A stretch of DNA of 16,025 nt from Anaerolineae bacterium (GCA_027036755.1 JALWDV010000131.1:1-16025), one strand, 5' to 3'. Positions 7,648 through 15,752 are shown, counted from the first letter of the stretch. Made by a program: numbers and translations. The notes: a model not told the origin generated them from the letters alone.

Positions 7648-8676
7648 ATGTCCCAACGCCCAATCGACCCCAACGCCCAACCATCCGACAGCCTGGATGC
7701 TGCGCTGCGCATCAAGCGCCTGGATGAGCTGTACGGCCAGGACAAGGTGCGCCATAATCTCGAGATTCTCATCGAGGCTGCGCGCCATCGGCAGGAGACC
7801 CTGGATCATATTTTGCTTTACGGCCCGCCCGGCCTGGGCAAGACCACCATCGCCCACATCGTGGCCAATGAGATGGATGTCAACCTGAAAGTGACCGCGG
7901 GCCCGGCCATCGAGCGGGCGGGCGACCTGGCGGCCATCCTCACCAATCTGCGGCGGGGTGATATTCTCTTCATCGACGAGATTCACCGGCTGGGACGGGC
8001 TGTGGAGGAGATCCTCTATCCGGCCATGGAGGATTTCGCCCTGGATATCGTCATCGGCAAAGGTCCCAGCGCCCGCAACATCCGCCTGAAGCTGCCCCAT
8101 TTCACCGTCATCGGCGCGACGACGCGGCTGGCGTTGCTGACCTCGCCGCTGCGGGCCCGGTTTGGCGTGGTGCTGCGCTTCGATTTTTACGACGTTCCCT
8201 CACTGGAGCGCATCGTGCGCCGGGCGTGTGAGCTCACCCAGACGCCCTACGAGCCCGACGGCGTGCGGGTCATCGCCCAGCGGGCCCGGGGCACGCCTCG
8301 GGTGGCCCTGCGCCTCTTCCGCCGCGTGCGCGATTATGCTCAGGTGCGGGCCGAGGGCGTCATCACCGGCGATGTGGCCGAGGCCGCGCTGAGCCTGCTG
8401 GAGATCGACGCGTTGGGCCTGGACAGCCTGGATCGCACGGTGCTGGAAGCCATCATCACCAAATTCGGAGGCGGACCCGTGGGCCTGGACACCCTGGCCG
8501 CATCGGTCAGCGAGGAATCGGATACGATTATGGACGTGGTGGAGCCTTATCTGCTGCAACTGGGCTTTCTGGAACGCACCCCGCGCGGCCGCGTGGCCAC
8601 GCGGCGGGCCTACGCCCACCTGGGCGTCCCTTATCCTGTCAGCGAATCCTCTCCCGATCAGCCCGCGCTTTTCTGA
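7648..8676 (+). CDS. ruvB: Holliday junction branch-migration ATPase RuvB
   Basis: 342 residues from ATG 7648. RuvB is the hexameric AAA+ motor that, with RuvA, drives branch migration of Holliday junctions in recombination and repair. Walker A is GPPGLGKT (59-66). Walker B has Asp110-Glu111 in LFIDEIHRL. The sensor-1 region reads VIGATTR, and Arg171 in PLRARFG is the probable arginine finger. ARGTPRVALRLFRRVRDYA is the sensor-2 region. The C-terminal winged helix contains KFGGGPVGLDTLAA and LERTPRGRVAT. Full family length, all motifs present. A TTG at 7624 would add eight residues; neither start has a clear ribosome site. ruvA and ruvC are not in the window. Confidence 0.95.
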   Translation: MSQRPIDPNAQPSDSLDAALRIKRLDELYGQDKVRHNLEILIEAARHRQETLDHILLYGPPGLGKTTIAHIVANEMDVNLKVTAGPAIERAGDLAAILTNLRRGDILFIDEIHRLGRAVEEILYPAMEDFALDIVIGKGPSARNIRLKLPHFTVIGATTRLALLTSPLRARFGVVLRFDFYDVPSLERIVRRACELTQTPYEPDGVRVIAQRARGTPRVALRLFRRVRDYAQVRAEGVITGDVAEAALSLLEIDALGLDSLDRTVLEAIITKFGGGPVGLDTLAASVSEESDTIMDVVEPYLLQLGFLERTPRGRVATRRAYAHLGVPYPVSESSPDQPALF

Positions 8677-8731
8677 AATCCAGCAATTCAAAAGAGGGGC
8701 TAACCCGAACGCGCCGGAACCAAAAAAGCTG

Positions 8732-8801
8732 ATCTCACGCAAAGGCGCAGAGCCGCAAAGAAAAAAGATGCAAGGAAAAGCCTGTCGCCTTTGCGTGAGA
8801 T
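8732..8801. repeat. Perfect 16-bp inverted repeat
   Basis: The arm atctcacgcaaaggcg (8732-8747) is exactly complementary to 8786-8801, with a 38-base loop that carries further 'gcaaag/gcaagg' units. It looks like a dispersed intergenic repeat that could fold on either transcript. Confidence 0.75.
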
Positions 8802-8891
8802 ATTTTCTTGCCCAGCGAGCAAGGGTTTCATTAGACGTTATTGGAGATAAGGGGATGGTTCATTCTCATTCAAAACTATCTTTACAGTTTC

Positions 8892-8955
8892 TCCGTCAAA
8901 CGTCATCCGTCAAACGTCAAAAAGAGCCTGTTTCGCCACGTTTTGACGTTTGACG
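8892..8955. repeat. Tandem and inverted 'cgtcaaacgtca' repeat
   Basis: tccgtcaaacgtca occurs twice in tandem (8892-8905 and 8906-8919). The second copy, extended to cgtcaaacgtcaaaa (8908-8922), is perfectly inverted at 8941-8955. The spacer is 18 bases. Confidence 0.75.
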
Positions 8956-9023
8956 TGCTTTGCCAGGCGTTATCCACGCGAAATTGAAAGGATGCAGGAA
9001 GGACGATCTGAACCATGCCAGAT

Positions 9024-12000
9024 CTAGCATTCGCTATAGCCGCAGTTGATGCACTTCTTGCAGCCTTCGATATTCAGAAGCGTGGCCTGGCCGCATTCGG
9101 GACAAAGGTCGCCGATTTGATTCAAAGGCAGCTCCAATTGGCCCGCGGGAGGAGTCTCGATTTCGACCTCGGCCACTTCCAGCTTCACCGATTCGTGCAG
9201 ATATTCATCCAGCACCTGGGCGATGGCGTCGGGCAGGGAGCGGACCCGCTGCGGCCCGAAGCCCAATGGTCGCCCGCCGCCGATGCCCGCCAGTTGATAA
9301 ACCACCTGATGCAGGCGCTCGGTGGGAGTGAGATGGCTGGGCATGCGCAAGATGTAGCTGATCAGCCGCCCCAGGGCTTCGGAGACAGCAGCCACGTCTG
9401 AGCCAGCCTTGCCCACGTTCAAGAAGACCTCGAAGGGCTCTTTTTCTTCGGTCTGATTGATGGTGACATAGGCTGTGCCCAGGGGCGTAGCCCGGCGATA
9501 GGTCAACCCCATCAGCCGCGAGGGACGCGGGCGTCGCTGCGGCGCATGGATCTCGAGGGCGGCCTCCTCCGCTTGCGACGCCAGGCCATTGCCACCCTTC
9601 TTGGCCTCGGCCACCGCCTTGGTTTCCAGCACCACCTCCTGACGGCTGCCGGTCACGTACACGGTCAGGCCCTTCAGGCCCAGCTCCCACGCCATCCGGT
9701 AGACCTTCTTCACATCGTCCACCGTGGCGCTGGGCGGGAAGTTGATGGTGTTGTGATTGCCTATGCCATTGGCGATGAAGCTGTGGGAGCCGGGAACGCT
9801 GACATCGAAGACCTCGGCGAAGCCGGCTTCGACCCCTTTGACCGCGACATAGACCTGATGGTCGTCGTCCTGCTGGAAGAAGGCGTCGGCAAAGGGATGG
9901 CGGGTCTGACCCCGAAAATGCTGATAGATGCGTCGGGCGTCTGAGCGGGCCAGACGATGCCCCTGAAGCAGATTCACCCGGGCCCGTTGATAGGCTTTGG
10001 ACTCCACCTCGCCGCCCTGGCGGATGAAGGCCAGGCGCAGAGACTGATCCGTCTGGGTTTGCATGTCGCGCAACGCTTCGGTAATCTGCGGAGGAAGCAA
10101 ACGGCTGTAACTGCGCGGCCGCTGGAGCCGCCCCAGGGCATGGCGGGCCAGGCGCTCGTTCTTCCACACCTCGACAAAGCTGATTTGCTCGGCCAGTTTG
10201 TCCAGCTCAGCGCCCTGCACCGTCAGGTTCCAGGCCCGTTCTGTGGTCTGGCGACGGGTGGCCAGCACGTCCATGTTCAAAAGCAGGGTCTGCAATTGCC
10301 GAATCAGCGTCTCGCTGGCCAGGGTGATGCCAAACAACCGGCCATCCTGGGTCATGTAGCCATCCAGGAACAACCCCCGCAGAAAGGCCGCGATCTCGGC
10401 CTCGCTGGCCTGCAAAATGCTGGTGGGAATGCGTTTGTTTTCCGCACCCGCTTCCAGGCCCAGATCGATAAGCAGCCAGTGACGAAGCGCCCGCGAGTTA
10501 ATCACCAGGTTGTGGACTTCGTTCCGGCCATCGGGCACGATGCGGGCCTCCAGCCCAAGCTGCTCCCGGACGATGCGTCGCAGGTCTTCTAGCAAAGAGA
10601 GGATTGTGTTGGAGATGCTGACGCCATTTTGGGTGATGGCGCCCTCCGCTGTGATGGCGCCGAGCAGGAAGGCCAGGTCTTCACTCATGCGCTGCGGGAA
10701 ATCCACCCGCTTGCTGTTGGTGCGATAGACGCCGCTGAAGGGAGGGAGCGCTGCCGCGGGAGGCCCATACACATGCTGGCCTGCATACAACACCACCATG
10801 TCCCCAATGCGCAATTCATCTAGCCGCCGGAACTGCACCCGGCCCGTTTCATCCAGCACATGAATGCGATGATTGGGCGTGGCCTCCAGCCCGAAGCCAT
10901 AATCCAGGGTCACCCGGCGGGTCTCCCGGTAGCCGCCGTAATAGAAGGCCTCGGTGCGCTCCCGGCCCTGGGGAGAAATGACGCCTATCTCCAAAGGCTC
11001 GAACTGGTCATCCAGACGCATGTCGGAAAGCTCGCGGATGGGGGTGAGTCCCTTTTCGGTGAGCATCAGGGTGTCGCCCACGACGCACTTGCTGATGGAA
11101 TTATCAACGAAGCGCTGCAACGCGGCCTGCATGATCACATGCTCCTCGGGCGAAATATCCATGCTCACCACGAAGGTGTGGCGGATGTCTTCGGGCAGCA
11201 GCTCTACATCCTGGCAGGTGCCGTCATGCTTGACCTGCTCGATAATCTGCTTTTTGACGTCTTCCTCGACGCCCCCTTCATCCAGCGCTTTCATAAACCG
11301 CGGACTGACGTAATCCAGCGCCACATCGCCATCCGCCTCTTTTACGTAACGGGTGTAGGCCAGGGCGAAGACGGGCTCGCAGCCGTAGCCTTCGCAGCCG
11401 GTGACGGTGCCGATGGTGCCGGTGGGCGCGATGGTGGTCTGAGCGCCGTTACGGATGCCGTAGGTCTTGATGCCATCGACGATAGAATCCCAATCGATCT
11501 CCGGGCGTCCAAAGTCCAGTGTGTAGGGTTTCAGCGGCTGGGGCGGAGACCATTTCAGATCGTTGGGATCATAGATGGAGCCCTCGATGGCGGGGAAGGG
11601 GCCCCGCTCTTTCGCCAGTTCGATGGATGTTTTCATGGCCTGATAGCGCACGAACTCCATCAACTGCCCGGCCAGCTCGATGGATTCGGGCGAGCCGTAG
11701 CGCACGCCCGTGGCGTACATCACATCGGCCAGGCCCATGATGCCCATGCCGATGCGCCGCACCCGATGCGCCGCCTCCTTGAGCTGCGGCACCGCGGGCA
11801 CATAGGCGTTGACTTCCACCACGTTATCCAGAAAGCGGGTGGCGTTGGTCACGGTCTCTGCCAGCTTCTCCCAATCCACCCGGCCATCATCGGTGACATG
11901 CTGGGCCAGATTCACCGAGCCCAGGCAGCAGTTTTCGTATGGCCCAAGCCATTGCTCGCCACATCCCCGAGACACATATCCCTCGGTGATCCACGTGTCG

Positions 12001-13928
12001 CTCTCCGGCTCATACAGGTCATAGACCGTTTCCACGCCCGCGGGAACGATCTTCACCACCCGCGCGGCCCAATTCCCGCCTGTGAAATTGGATCGCAGGG
12101 CTGCTTCCTTCATGCGAGCCTGCTTCTGGGGATGGCTGAGCTGGATCTGTTCGAAAAATCGTCCAAAGCTTTGGCCCGAAATCACCACGTCATACTTAGG
12201 ACGATCATATCGAATCGCGCGGCCATCGATGTCATGGCGTTTGCGGACGCTTTCGCTAACGCGGCCATGGATGCCGAACATCAGCAGAATGCGCCGCACC
12301 TGCCGGGCCAGCTCCGGGCTGGAAGTGTGGAACCGAATGAGAGGATGATTGCTTTGCAGATCGACGCTGCCATCGGTGGAGAAAAGCCCATCCAGCAATC
12401 CGATGAGGAATTCGCGATTGCTATTGATGTAAGATTCGGGCAGACGTTTTTCGGGCCCGCGGGCTGGCTCCAGAGGCAGGGACTTAACCCAGTCCGCGAT
12501 CACGCGGCCCGGTTTGGGATCCATCATCATGGAACGAGAGCCGGGATTGACATAGGTGGACATCCTTTCCGCCCCGACTTTGGCAAACGATTGAGATAAA
12601 ATCATATTCCACGCATCCTCATCCGCGTGGGTGCTGATCCGAACCACGTTTTTGGATAGCGAACGAGGCGTGTAAGACCCGTCTCCCACCAGCACGCCCA
12701 CCAAAAAGCCATACTCACGATCTGAAAGGTGATCGAGTTTGCCTGGCGCGGGATTATCGGGCAGGGCGCCGCGGAAAACGCGCACCCAGTCCCCCTCTTT
12801 CATCTCATCCAAACGTCGTAGCTCGAAAAATTTGGTGCGAGAATCTCGCACGTGGAACTGGTGCGACGCGGTGGCCCGGATCACCCCGCCATCAGAGAGA
12901 TGGACTTCGTAGACGGGCATGTTTTCGTTGATCTCCACAGTATCCACCCGCCCCACGCCCAAAACGGTGCAGATCTCATCGCCGGGATAAATGCTATCCG
13001 CCCGTTTCCAGCCCTCGGGCGTGGCCACCAGCGTATCTCCAGTTACGCATGGATTCGTCGCCTCCAGCTTGTAGAGATGGGGCACAGGATTGGTTCGATT
13101 GGCCGCATCGAGGAAAAGCAGGCCCGGTTCGCCGTTACGATGCGCATATTGCGCGATCCTGTCGAACAGTTCGGCCGCGTTGACCGTCTTCCACACCTTG
13201 CCCGTGCGAGGATTGATGAGATCGAACTCCTCTCCTTTCGCCGCCGCCTCCATGAAAGCGTCGGTGATGCCCACCGAGATGTTGAAGTTTGTGAGCTTGC
13301 CCTCCTCCGCCTTGGATGAAATGAACTCCTCGATGTCGGGATGCTCCACATTGAGCACCGCCATGTTGGCTCCGCGGCGGGTGCCGCCCTGGGCGATGAC
13401 GTCGAAGGCCCGATCGTAAGCCTCCAGGAATCCCACCGGCCCGGTGGCGATGCCGCGCGATGTCATCACCCGGTCGCCGCGCGGGCGCAGACGGCTGAAA
13501 GAAAACCCATTGCCCCCGCCCGTCTGCTGGATGAGCGCGGCATTGCGCAGGGTCATGAAGATGCCGTCGGGATGCTTGCCCATGTCATCTTCGATGGGCA
13601 ACACAAAACACGCGGCCAACTGGCCCAGGGGCGTGCCCGCGCCCGTAAAGGTGGGGGAGTTGGGGAAAAACCGCAATTGGGTCAGCATGTGATAGAAGAC
13701 CTCGGTGGCCTCCTCCACATCCCCACCGAAGATGTCCTCCGCCTTGCCCAAATGATGAGCCACACGATAAAACATCTGCGCGGGCGTCTCGATGGGCTGG
13801 CCATCTTCACCGCGGCGCAAATAACGCCGGCGCAAGACCTCCAGGCTGTTCTCACTGAGTTTGATGTCCTCATCTCTTACATAATCAGGGTAGACTGTTG
13901 TGTTTTCGGACAGTTCAACTGCGCTCAT
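9024..13928 (-). CDS. nrdJ: Adenosylcobalamin-dependent (class II) ribonucleotide reductase precursor with two inteins
   Basis: 1634 residues; removing inteins 294-655 and 948-1393 leaves about 826, normal for NrdJ. It reduces ribonucleotides to deoxyribonucleotides using a B12-generated thiyl radical. Extein motifs: Cys107 (LAACFVLP) and Cys667 (ENCCLGSVNL) fit the redox pair, and NP|CGEQ, rebuilt by splicing, places the radical Cys at 656 with Asn292 and Glu658 as partners, by comparison with the Thermotoga enzyme. DNSISK|TINFPPSAT is restored by the second splice. Near the C terminus a TSCPD-like segment (about 1460-1520) is followed by cysteine pairs Cys1609/1612 and Cys1623/1626/1629, ending in Cys1634, probably the reductant-exchange or zinc region. 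GAGG at 13938-13935 lies six bases before ATG 13928. nrdR lies 118 bp upstream on the same strand. Confidence 0.95.
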   Translation of the reverse strand: MSAVELSENTTVYPDYVRDEDIKLSENSLEVLRRRYLRRGEDGQPIETPAQMFYRVAHHLGKAEDIFGGDVEEATEVFYHMLTQLRFFPNSPTFTGAGTPLGQLAACFVLPIEDDMGKHPDGIFMTLRNAALIQQTGGGNGFSFSRLRPRGDRVMTSRGIATGPVGFLEAYDRAFDVIAQGGTRRGANMAVLNVEHPDIEEFISSKAEEGKLTNFNISVGITDAFMEAAAKGEEFDLINPRTGKVWKTVNAAELFDRIAQYAHRNGEPGLLFLDAANRTNPVPHLYKLEATNPCVTGDTLVATPEGWKRADSIYPGDEICTVLGVGRVDTVEINENMPVYEVHLSDGGVIRATASHQFHVRDSRTKFFELRRLDEMKEGDWVRVFRGALPDNPAPGKLDHLSDREYGFLVGVLVGDGSYTPRSLSKNVVRISTHADEDAWNMILSQSFAKVGAERMSTYVNPGSRSMMMDPKPGRVIADWVKSLPLEPARGPEKRLPESYINSNREFLIGLLDGLFSTDGSVDLQSNHPLIRFHTSSPELARQVRRILLMFGIHGRVSESVRKRHDIDGRAIRYDRPKYDVVISGQSFGRFFEQIQLSHPQKQARMKEAALRSNFTGGNWAARVVKIVPAGVETVYDLYEPESDTWITEGYVSRGCGEQWLGPYENCCLGSVNLAQHVTDDGRVDWEKLAETVTNATRFLDNVVEVNAYVPAVPQLKEAAHRVRRIGMGIMGLADVMYATGVRYGSPESIELAGQLMEFVRYQAMKTSIELAKERGPFPAIEGSIYDPNDLKWSPPQPLKPYTLDFGRPEIDWDSIVDGIKTYGIRNGAQTTIAPTGTIGTVTGCEGYGCEPVFALAYTRYVKEADGDVALDYVSPRFMKALDEGGVEEDVKKQIIEQVKHDGTCQDVELLPEDIRHTFVVSMDISPEEHVIMQAALQRFVDNSISKCVVGDTLMLTEKGLTPIRELSDMRLDDQFEPLEIGVISPQGRERTEAFYYGGYRETRRVTLDYGFGLEATPNHRIHVLDETGRVQFRRLDELRIGDMVVLYAGQHVYGPPAAALPPFSGVYRTNSKRVDFPQRMSEDLAFLLGAITAEGAITQNGVSISNTILSLLEDLRRIVREQLGLEARIVPDGRNEVHNLVINSRALRHWLLIDLGLEAGAENKRIPTSILQASEAEIAAFLRGLFLDGYMTQDGRLFGITLASETLIRQLQTLLLNMDVLATRRQTTERAWNLTVQGAELDKLAEQISFVEVWKNERLARHALGRLQRPRSYSRLLPPQITEALRDMQTQTDQSLRLAFIRQGGEVESKAYQRARVNLLQGHRLARSDARRIYQHFRGQTRHPFADAFFQQDDDHQVYVAVKGVEAGFAEVFDVSVPGSHSFIANGIGNHNTINFPPSATVDDVKKVYRMAWELGLKGLTVYVTGSRQEVVLETKAVAEAKKGGNGLASQAEEAALEIHAPQRRPRPSRLMGLTYRRATPLGTAYVTINQTEEKEPFEVFLNVGKAGSDVAAVSEALGRLISYILRMPSHLTPTERLHQVVYQLAGIGGGRPLGFGPQRVRSLPDAIAQVLDEYLHESVKLEVAEVEIETPPAGQLELPLNQIGDLCPECGQATLLNIEGCKKCINCGYSEC
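9750..11087 (-). other. Intein 2 in NrdJ (446 residues, LAGLIDADG endonuclease)
   Basis: Precursor residues 948-1393, inserted as DNSISK|C...HN|TINFPP. The splicing domain is canonical: Cys1 in CVVGDTL, block B with ATPNHRIHV, block F VFDVSVPGSHSFIANG, and the terminal IGNHN with Thr as +1 residue. The endonuclease has two dodecapeptide motifs, LLGAITAEG (1088-1096) and FLRGLFLDG (1182-1190), each keeping an acidic residue, so cleavage activity is possible. About 100 residues between the endonuclease and block F (about 1260-1370, rich in Arg, Gln and Leu) match no standard block and may be an extra DNA-binding part. Splicing should be normal. Confidence 0.93.
11964..13049 (-). other. Intein 1 in NrdJ (362 residues, LAGLIDADG endonuclease, non-canonical C terminus)
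   Basis: Precursor residues 294-655, inserted as LEATNP|C...SRG|CGEQ, directly before the predicted radical cysteine. Block A is CVTGDTLVATPEGW, and block B has IRATASHQFHV with the conserved Thr and His. The endonuclease motifs LVGVLVGDG (409-417) and LIGLLDGLFSTDG (508-520) keep their acidic residues. Block F reads VYDLYEPESDTWITEGYVSRG. The penultimate His is Arg and the terminal Asn is Gly, confirmed codon by codon at 11964-11972 (tct cgg gga on the coding strand). The usual histidine in block F is also absent. Boundaries are set by the intact extein motif. How it splices is not evident. One 60-base sample (12181-12240) is about 52% GC against about 73% in the extein at 13441-13500. Confidence 0.9.
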
Positions 13929-14046
13929 TTTTGGCCTCGATTTTTGAAAATTGATGTGGGGGAATGCAGAGACGAAGAGATGCCATCCAGCGCCGCAGCA
14001 TGGCGACGCCAGGACGCCTCTCCCTCTCCCAAATAAATCTCTATGA

Positions 14047-14490
14047 TTATCGCCCGACCAGTTTGTCTATTACATTTCGCACCGAATTCAGATCAGGCAA
14101 TTCCAGGTAAACCGTTGCGAATCGAATATAAGCCACAGGATCAATATCCTGCAAACGATCCAGCACCATGTTGCCGATAACCGTGCTGGGAATCTCCGCC
14201 TGCCCCGAATTGTACACATATTCCTCGATCTGGCTGACGACGCCTTCCAGTTCATCCATTGCGATGGGCCGCTTGGCGCAAGCCATGCGGATGCCGTTGA
14301 GCAGCTTGGTGCGATCAAAGGGCTCGCGTCGCCCGTCCGATTTGATAACGTGAACAGCAACGCTCACTTGCTCGTAGGTCGTGAATCTTTTATTGCAATT
14401 GAGGCATAGCCGACGGCGGCGGATGCCGTCGCCCGAATCGCGCGTATCCAGCACGCGAGATCGATTATGGCCGCAGAAAGGACATTTCAT
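14047..14490 (-). CDS. nrdR: Transcriptional repressor NrdR
   Basis: 147 residues, full family length. The N-terminal zinc ribbon uses Cys3, Cys6, Cys29 and Cys32 (MKCPFCGHNRSRVLDTRDS, RRRRLCLNC). The ATP-cone domain (about 46-136) senses ATP/dATP; it contains VIKSDGRREPFDRTKLLNGI and ends with the conserved FATVYLEL. NrdR represses ribonucleotide reductase genes by binding paired NrdR boxes. It lies directly upstream of nrdJ, and two box-like palindromes occur about 140-185 bp before its start. The start ATG 14490 follows the universal MKCPFCG convention, although no clear ribosome site precedes it. Confidence 0.96.
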   Translation of the reverse strand: MKCPFCGHNRSRVLDTRDSGDGIRRRRLCLNCNKRFTTYEQVSVAVHVIKSDGRREPFDRTKLLNGIRMACAKRPIAMDELEGVVSQIEEYVYNSGQAEIPSTVIGNMVLDRLQDIDPVAYIRFATVYLELPDLNSVRNVIDKLVGR

Positions 14491-14626
14491 AATGGTGGCT
14501 GCTTTTTCTTATGGGGATGTCGAACTGGCGAAAATTCTGCACGGTGATTTTATCGATTCGCCGGTGATGCACCCGCGACATCCCGCTTGTTTGGTTTGTG
14601 TTGGCTATCCAATTGCTTTTGCCAAA

Positions 14627-14642
14627 ACACTACATATTGATA
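14627..14642. promoter_or_regulatory. Candidate NrdR box, promoter-proximal
   Basis: ACACTACATATTGATA matches 12 of 16 positions of the palindromic consensus ACACWATATATWGTGT. The left half is nearly perfect. Confidence 0.5.
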
Positions 14643-14659
14643 GTTGCATCACATAAGCT

Positions 14660-14675
14660 ACAACATCTTGTTTGT
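14660..14675. promoter_or_regulatory. Candidate NrdR box, distal and weaker
   Basis: ACAACATCTTGTTTGT matches 10 of 16 consensus positions. Its centre is 33 bp from that of the other box, about three helical turns, close to the spacing of known NrdR box pairs. Confidence 0.35.
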
Positions 14676-14899
14676 TGGGGACAAAAGTATATCATCGAAG
14701 CGCTTTTGATACAAATCTGCCACAGCCTCAACCCCCCTGCCATCCAAAGCTGCGCGCGGCGGATAAAAATCGAAGAAAGATGCGAATTTTAGCGTAAAGA
14801 GAGAAAAAATATCTTGCATCCCGCCCGCATTTTTTATGATTCGTCGTCTCTGCGCGTTGTGAAAGTTTTAGCCGCAAATGCCCGGCGTGATTTGTTTTC

Positions 14900-15682
14900 T
14901 CATTTTCGCGCCCGAATATGCAAAAAATAGGGCATGATGCGGGCGTCCGCGAGGCCCGGACGCTGTTCGATGACGTCATCATCGGGCGCGGGTTCGTTCA
15001 GTCGCTCGATGCTGAAGCCAACGTCGATGAGCATGTTGAGCCAGTCGGCCAGGGTGTGGGTGAAGCGCGGAACCTTGAACGCGGGCCACTGGGCGCGTAT
15101 CTCGGGCGGCGCGCTGCCAAAGCTCCATTCCTCGATTTCGCCCTCCGCCCGCTGAAAGTACCCGCCCAGCTCGATAGCGATATCCTCGCCCCGCTCATTC
15201 TTCACCTTGTGGCGGATGGGCGTGGCGGTGCAGGGGTGGGTGATGGAGCATTGCAAAAAGCCGCCCGGCTTCAGAACCCGGTGGGCCTCAGCCAGGACGC
15301 GCGGGGTTTCGGGCATGTCCATCAGGCTCATAAACGCGGTGATGAAATCGAACGCGCCGGCGGGGAAGGGCAAGGCCAGCCCGCTGCCCTGCACGAATCG
15401 AATGCCCAGGGGCTCCGCCATCTCGGCCCGGCGGGCGTGATGCAAAAATCGCCCGGCAATATCCAGGCCCGTCATGGCCGCGCCGCGTCGGGCCAGCAGC
15501 CGCGTGTTGTAACCCTCGCCGCAGCCGATGTCCAGGCCCGTCAGGCCGTCGATCTCGGGCAGCATGGCCAGGAATGCGGGCGTGTTCAGGCCATCGCGAT
15601 AGATGTCGTAACCGGCCCGGGCCATGACCGTCCACGCATCCGCGTTTTCGTTCCACAGCTTGCCGGTTTGCAGGTGATTCAT
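14900..15682 (-). CDS. SAM-dependent class I methyltransferase
   Basis: 260 residues from ATG 15682. A Rossmann-type Methyltransf_11-like domain contains motif I GLDIGCGEG (49-57), the acidic residue at the end of strand 2 (Asp74 in TGLDIA), LPFPAGAFDFITAF (104-117) and HRVLKPGG (134-141). The downstream part (about 150-260), with HPCTATPIRH and WLNMLIDVGFSIERLNEPAP, fits small-molecule methyltransferases related to UbiE/BioC-type proteins. The acceptor substrate is unknown. The frame continues upstream to 15976, but that part is translated repeat DNA and is excluded. No clear ribosome site precedes ATG 15682. It lies 409 bp upstream of nrdR and seems to be a separate unit. Confidence 0.9.
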   Translation of the reverse strand: MNHLQTGKLWNENADAWTVMARAGYDIYRDGLNTPAFLAMLPEIDGLTGLDIGCGEGYNTRLLARRGAAMTGLDIAGRFLHHARRAEMAEPLGIRFVQGSGLALPFPAGAFDFITAFMSLMDMPETPRVLAEAHRVLKPGGFLQCSITHPCTATPIRHKVKNERGEDIAIELGGYFQRAEGEIEEWSFGSAPPEIRAQWPAFKVPRFTHTLADWLNMLIDVGFSIERLNEPAPDDDVIEQRPGLADARIMPYFLHIRARK

Positions 15683-15752
15683 AGTATCGGCGTCCGTTGA
15701 GAGAAATCGAGAAAGGTGTGGTATTGTAGGCGATTGGCGAAGCTGGAGCAAA

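Larger units (their letters stand above)
8677..9023. other. Intergenic gap between converging ruvB and nrdJ
   Basis: This 347-base gap holds two separate inverted-repeat elements (8732-8801 and 8892-8955) and no convincing gene. No stem followed by a T run was seen for either gene, so termination may be at these hairpins or rho-dependent. Confidence 0.6.
14491..14899. other. Intergenic region between methyltransferase and nrdR
   Basis: 409 bases, AT-richer than the genes. It holds the NrdR-box-like pair (14627-14675) and a 9-bp inverted repeat gggatgtcg/cgacatccc (14514-14522, 14576-14584) in what would be the nrdR leader. No gene, terminator of the methyltransferase or cobalamin-riboswitch B12 box was recognised. 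Confidence 0.5.

Noticed and set aside
8768..8953. Small plus-strand frame of 61 residues after ruvB
   Set aside because: It consists largely of inverted-repeat DNA and has no ribosome site.
11085..11963. nrdJ split into separate genes by the inserts
   Set aside because: The frame is continuous through both inserts, and the RNR motifs rejoin exactly at intein boundaries, so it is one precursor.
10860..12599. Plus-strand frame of 579 residues opposite nrdJ
   Set aside because: Antisense of the RNR and intein coding region; His, Gly and Ala rich translation without motifs.
13929..14899. Cobalamin riboswitch for the B12-dependent reductase
   Set aside because: Looked for a B12-box sequence upstream of nrdJ and nrdR on the minus strand and saw none.
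14918..15700. Plus-strand frame opposite the methyltransferase
   Set aside because: The minus strand has SAM-binding motif I and conserved downstream motifs; this frame has none.
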